From positions 1 to 7,967 of the forward strand of contig PWNM01000450.1 in the NCBI GenBank assembly GCA_003557825.1: a DNA stretch of 7,967 nucleotides, given 5' to 3'. Of the stretch, positions 5,672-7,967 are shown piece after piece. The notes below the pieces were generated by a model that searched no databases, was not told the DNA's origin, and saw nothing but the letters and a program-made list of their open reading frames with translations. The translations under genes and the position numbers were made by a program. Each line of letters opens with the position of its first letter. Position 1 is the first letter of the stretch. Source of the DNA: Candidatus Hydrogenedentota bacterium (GTDB lineage: Bacteria > Hydrogenedentota > Hydrogenedentia > Hydrogenedentales > SLHB01).

Positions 5672-7967
5672 GGCCTTCTTCTTCAATCGGAGGAGGCAGC
5701 GGCCCAACTACCGCCGACGGTAATCCTTCCATGCGGGGCTCCGCCACGGGGATATCGGGCGTCACCTCGGCGATGTGCAACAGCATGGGGCGTAACGGAG
5801 ATAAATGGGTCGGGAAGGTGACTTCCTGATCCTGTATGAGATCCCGGCCGCTGGTGGCCCCTCCATAGAGATGAATAAAGACCGGTTCGTGCCGGATGTT
5901 GACCATATACAGATAGGCCTCGCCATCAATCCAGACCGACCGGCTAATCACCCCTTCGAGCGGGTAGTCATGGCGGTTGACCGGACGCGGCCGATTGTCG
6001 AAACGGCCGATATCGTAGGTTGCATCCACAGCATGGAGGTAGTTTCGGGGCATGTCTTCGCCCCGAAGCATAATGGTCTGGGGCGTTCGCGTCAGCATAT
6101 GCCGACGGGAAATGCCCCGTTCATCATAAAGAATCGGCCGGCCCCATCGGATGACCTTGCCGCCGGCATCGATGTACTCCTCGATGGCGTCGAAGGCCTC
6201 ATCGGAGACGCTCAGCATATGGGGCAACACCAGGACAGGCACCTCGGCAAGCTTGCCGGCTACACACTGGGTCTCCGATATGAACTGCACATTCCAGCCA
6301 AAAAACGACGCGCCCTCGTAGGCATTGACCGCCGATGAAAGATAGGGAGAGCCGTCGTCGAGGATCTTGGATGGCATGCTCCACAGGATAGCCACATCGG
6401 TCGGGGCATTTTGAAAGGCGTGGACAATCTCGCTCAAGCGGTTAAGGTCGAAACGCGCCGTTCCCGCCGCCTCGATAACTTCGGGCATGGAGAACACGCC
6501 GCCCGCTTCGGTTGGAAAAAGCAGGTCATCGATAGCGATGGCATCGGCTCCGTTGATGGCCGCTTGCCATAGGAGGGTGTAGGCTTGGGCAAAGCGGTCT
6601 TTGGCATGGGGGGCCGGATCGACCGATAGGCCCATGGCGGCGCTGACTTTGGGTGCATCGGGAACGATGGAATTCAGGAGCGCGTAGTAGATTGCGGGAG
6701 ACGGATGGCCCACGGCATAGACGGGATGATGGTGGCTGGCCATGGTCGCGGCGCCCGCTATGGGAAACAGGGGGAGCAATGCTTCGCGGTCCACGCCCCA
6801 GATGGATTCGGCCGACTCGAAGACGTCGTTGGCCAAGCCGACCTGGAACAGCGCCTCGGGCAAGGTTTCTTCGACGGCGTCTCGAATGCGTTGCATGAAA
6901 GCGGTACCCAATCGTTGATGGAACCGTTGCCAATCGTATTGGTAGGCCGCGCGCAAGGTGTATGAGTCCACAAAATCGGGGGAATCGACATCGTAGTCCC
7001 AAAACGGCCGGATGTCGTTCATGGAGAGCAGCCGCGACCGCCATATATTGTTCAGGTCATCGCGTGAATCGAACAGGGCCGCCATGTGCTGGATGAAGGA
7101 CTCCCGGATGTCCGGGCCTTCAAAGCGGAAACGGGGAGCGGTGGCCAGTTCGACGGGGCCCAGCATCGAGCGTGTGGCCAACCGAGGTCCCACGGTTTCG
7201 ATGTGGCGCTTGACGGCATCGAGCGCTTCCGAACGGCCGTAATCGGCGCTGATGGGCATCAAACGGTCGAGGCCCAGCATGGGCATGATGAGGACGTTAT
7301 GCTCGGAGGCGGCCTCGAACAAGGCATCGAGTCGCGGTTCCGCAAAGGCATCGCCCCGTCCCGGTCCAAAATCCACCACGGCCAGGTTCATGCCGTAGCG
7401 TTTCAGATGGGAAATATCTTCGGGATCTTCGATACGCGCGCCGATCAGAAAGACCGGCCGGTTTTCGGCGGTCAACGCCGCGCCCTCCGCGGCAAGGGCA
7501 TCCAGTCGCGGGTCGGGGATGGGCTGCCGTCGCCATGTGGTGGCTCCACCGAACGTGAGGTCGGCCCGGATGCGGTGGCATGTCTCGGTGATGTACTGGG
7601 TCACGGCGTCGGCCCAGCGCCAGTCGCCCGTGACGATTGCTTCCTCTACGTCGCGCAGGAAGTCCTCGGCGATGGTCATACGCAATGCCGCATAGGGCGG
7701 GACCGGACCGCGTTGGGCGATAGCGTCAAAATGGTCGCGAAGGGCCGTTGTTTCCGCCGCCGCCTCGGCGAAGGCCTCGCGCAGGAGATGCTCATCAAAG
7801 TGGCGAACGATGAACTCCTTGGCTACCAGCCGCCCTTCGATCAGGCGGAAAGCCTCGATACGGGCCGTGTAGGTTCCGGGCGGTAGGGTGTCCGGCGTCC
7901 AGGAAAACCGGGCGGGGTTCGAGCCGGGCTCGAGATCGAGGTGCAGTTCGCCGCGATGTACCAATTC
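5637..7967 (-). CDS. GH42-like (beta-galactosidase-like) glycosidase-superfamily protein (5' partial)
   Basis: The frame is open to the window edge. The TTG at 7964 follows another sense codon and gives no natural N-terminus, so the start and any signal peptide lie to the right; about 776 residues are visible. In order (residue 1 = codon at 7964) they are: the end of a beta-sandwich (about 1-55, with WTPDTLPPGTYTARIE), a helical stretch (about 56-150), a probable TIM barrel (about 165-510), a domain like the GH42 trimerisation domain (about 520-605, with VAILWSMPSKILDDGSPYL, VPVLVLPHMLSVSDEAFDAI and EEYIDAGGKVIRWG), a C-terminal beta domain (about 610-735) and a Pro-rich, basic tail ending TSRRNRGTRR. 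The barrel aligns with GH42 by pattern (LNNIW, HHHPVYAVG, LLWQAAINGADAIAI). A possible acid/base is E272 in LGPVELATAP, but no Glu sits at the expected nucleophile position (residues 440-446). Family placement is fairly firm; catalytic activity and substrate are not. Confidence 0.8.
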   Translation of the reverse strand, partial: ELVHRGELHLDLEPGSNPARFSWTPDTLPPGTYTARIEAFRLIEGRLVAKEFIVRHFDEHLLREAFAEAAAETTALRDHFDAIAQRGPVPPYAALRMTIAEDFLRDVEEAIVTGDWRWADAVTQYITETCHRIRADLTFGGATTWRRQPIPDPRLDALAAEGAALTAENRPVFLIGARIEDPEDISHLKRYGMNLAVVDFGPGRGDAFAEPRLDALFEAASEHNVLIMPMLGLDRLMPISADYGRSEALDAVKRHIETVGPRLATRSMLGPVELATAPRFRFEGPDIRESFIQHMAALFDSRDDLNNIWRSRLLSMNDIRPFWDYDVDSPDFVDSYTLRAAYQYDWQRFHQRLGTAFMQRIRDAVEETLPEALFQVGLANDVFESAESIWGVDREALLPLFPIAGAATMASHHHPVYAVGHPSPAIYYALLNSIVPDAPKVSAAMGLSVDPAPHAKDRFAQAYTLLWQAAINGADAIAIDDLLFPTEAGGVFSMPEVIEAAGTARFDLNRLSEIVHAFQNAPTDVAILWSMPSKILDDGSPYLSSAVNAYEGASFFGWNVQFISETQCVAGKLAEVPVLVLPHMLSVSDEAFDAIEEYIDAGGKVIRWGRPILYDERGISRRHMLTRTPQTIMLRGEDMPRNYLHAVDATYDIGRFDNRPRPVNRHDYPLEGVISRSVWIDGEAYLYMVNIRHEPVFIHLYGGATSGRDLIQDQEVTFPTHLSPLRPMLLHIAEVTPDIPVAEPRMEGLPSAVVGPLPPPIEEEGPTSRRNRGTRR

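Noticed and set aside
7086..7886. 266-codon open frame on the + strand
   Set aside because: It is antisense to the GH42-like gene, which is continuous and has recognisable domains. The + strand product is low-complexity and unlike any family I know.
1..7967. Defence island, mobile element or CRISPR
   Set aside because: There is no transposase, integrase, nuclease, spaced repeat array or terminal inverted repeat. Base composition looks even across the genes.

Overview
The window holds five protein-coding genes and almost no non-coding DNA. Four on the + strand form a signalling block running into a glycosyltransferase. The fifth, on the - strand, comes in from the right end. It looks like GC-rich bacterial chromosome. 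Multi-PAS hybrid kinases, receiver proteins with a CxxC...CPxC tail and large GH42-like proteins with a trimerisation-type domain suggest a large-genome environmental bacterium, perhaps of the Planctomycetota/Lentisphaerota/Hydrogenedentota type or a deltaproteobacterial relative. The sequence alone does not settle the phylum.

Layout. 1-624 (+): 3' part of a receiver-GGDEF response regulator, a probable diguanylate cyclase with an intact GGEEF site and an RxxD inhibitory site. 629-1258 (+): a complete response regulator with an intact receiver, a short coiled coil and a four-cysteine tail of unknown function. The gap between these two genes is 4 nt, and the visible ends of their receivers are closely alike. 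1259-1358: a 100-nt spacer with only a weak promoter-like element. 1359-4928 (+): an 1189-residue hybrid histidine kinase with a degenerate N-terminal receiver, five PAS domains (the third and fourth a gap-free tandem duplicate), an HDFNN phosphoacceptor site, a catalytic ATPase domain and an intact C-terminal receiver. 4925-5671 (+): a DPM1-like family 2 glycosyltransferase whose start overlaps the kinase stop as ATGA. 5637-7967 (-): a partial GH42-like protein, truncated at its N-terminus by the window edge, whose 3' end overlaps the glycosyltransferase 3' end by 35 nt.

How they may work together (inference). The hybrid kinase would sense a signal through its PAS array and pass phosphate to its own receiver and possibly to one or both stand-alone regulators, with c-di-GMP as one output. 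No Hpt domain is visible, so a full relay would need one encoded elsewhere. The overlapping glycosyltransferase suggests a link to a surface polysaccharide or glycolipid, but this rests on position only. The GH42-like gene is convergent and need not belong to the same pathway.

Nothing here demonstrates a wholly new system. The points most worth following are the four-cysteine tail, the degenerate kinase receiver, the PAS duplication, the apparent missing nucleophile in the GH42-like protein and the tail-to-tail coding overlap. I saw no tRNA, rRNA, CRISPR, insertion sequence or convincing terminator.
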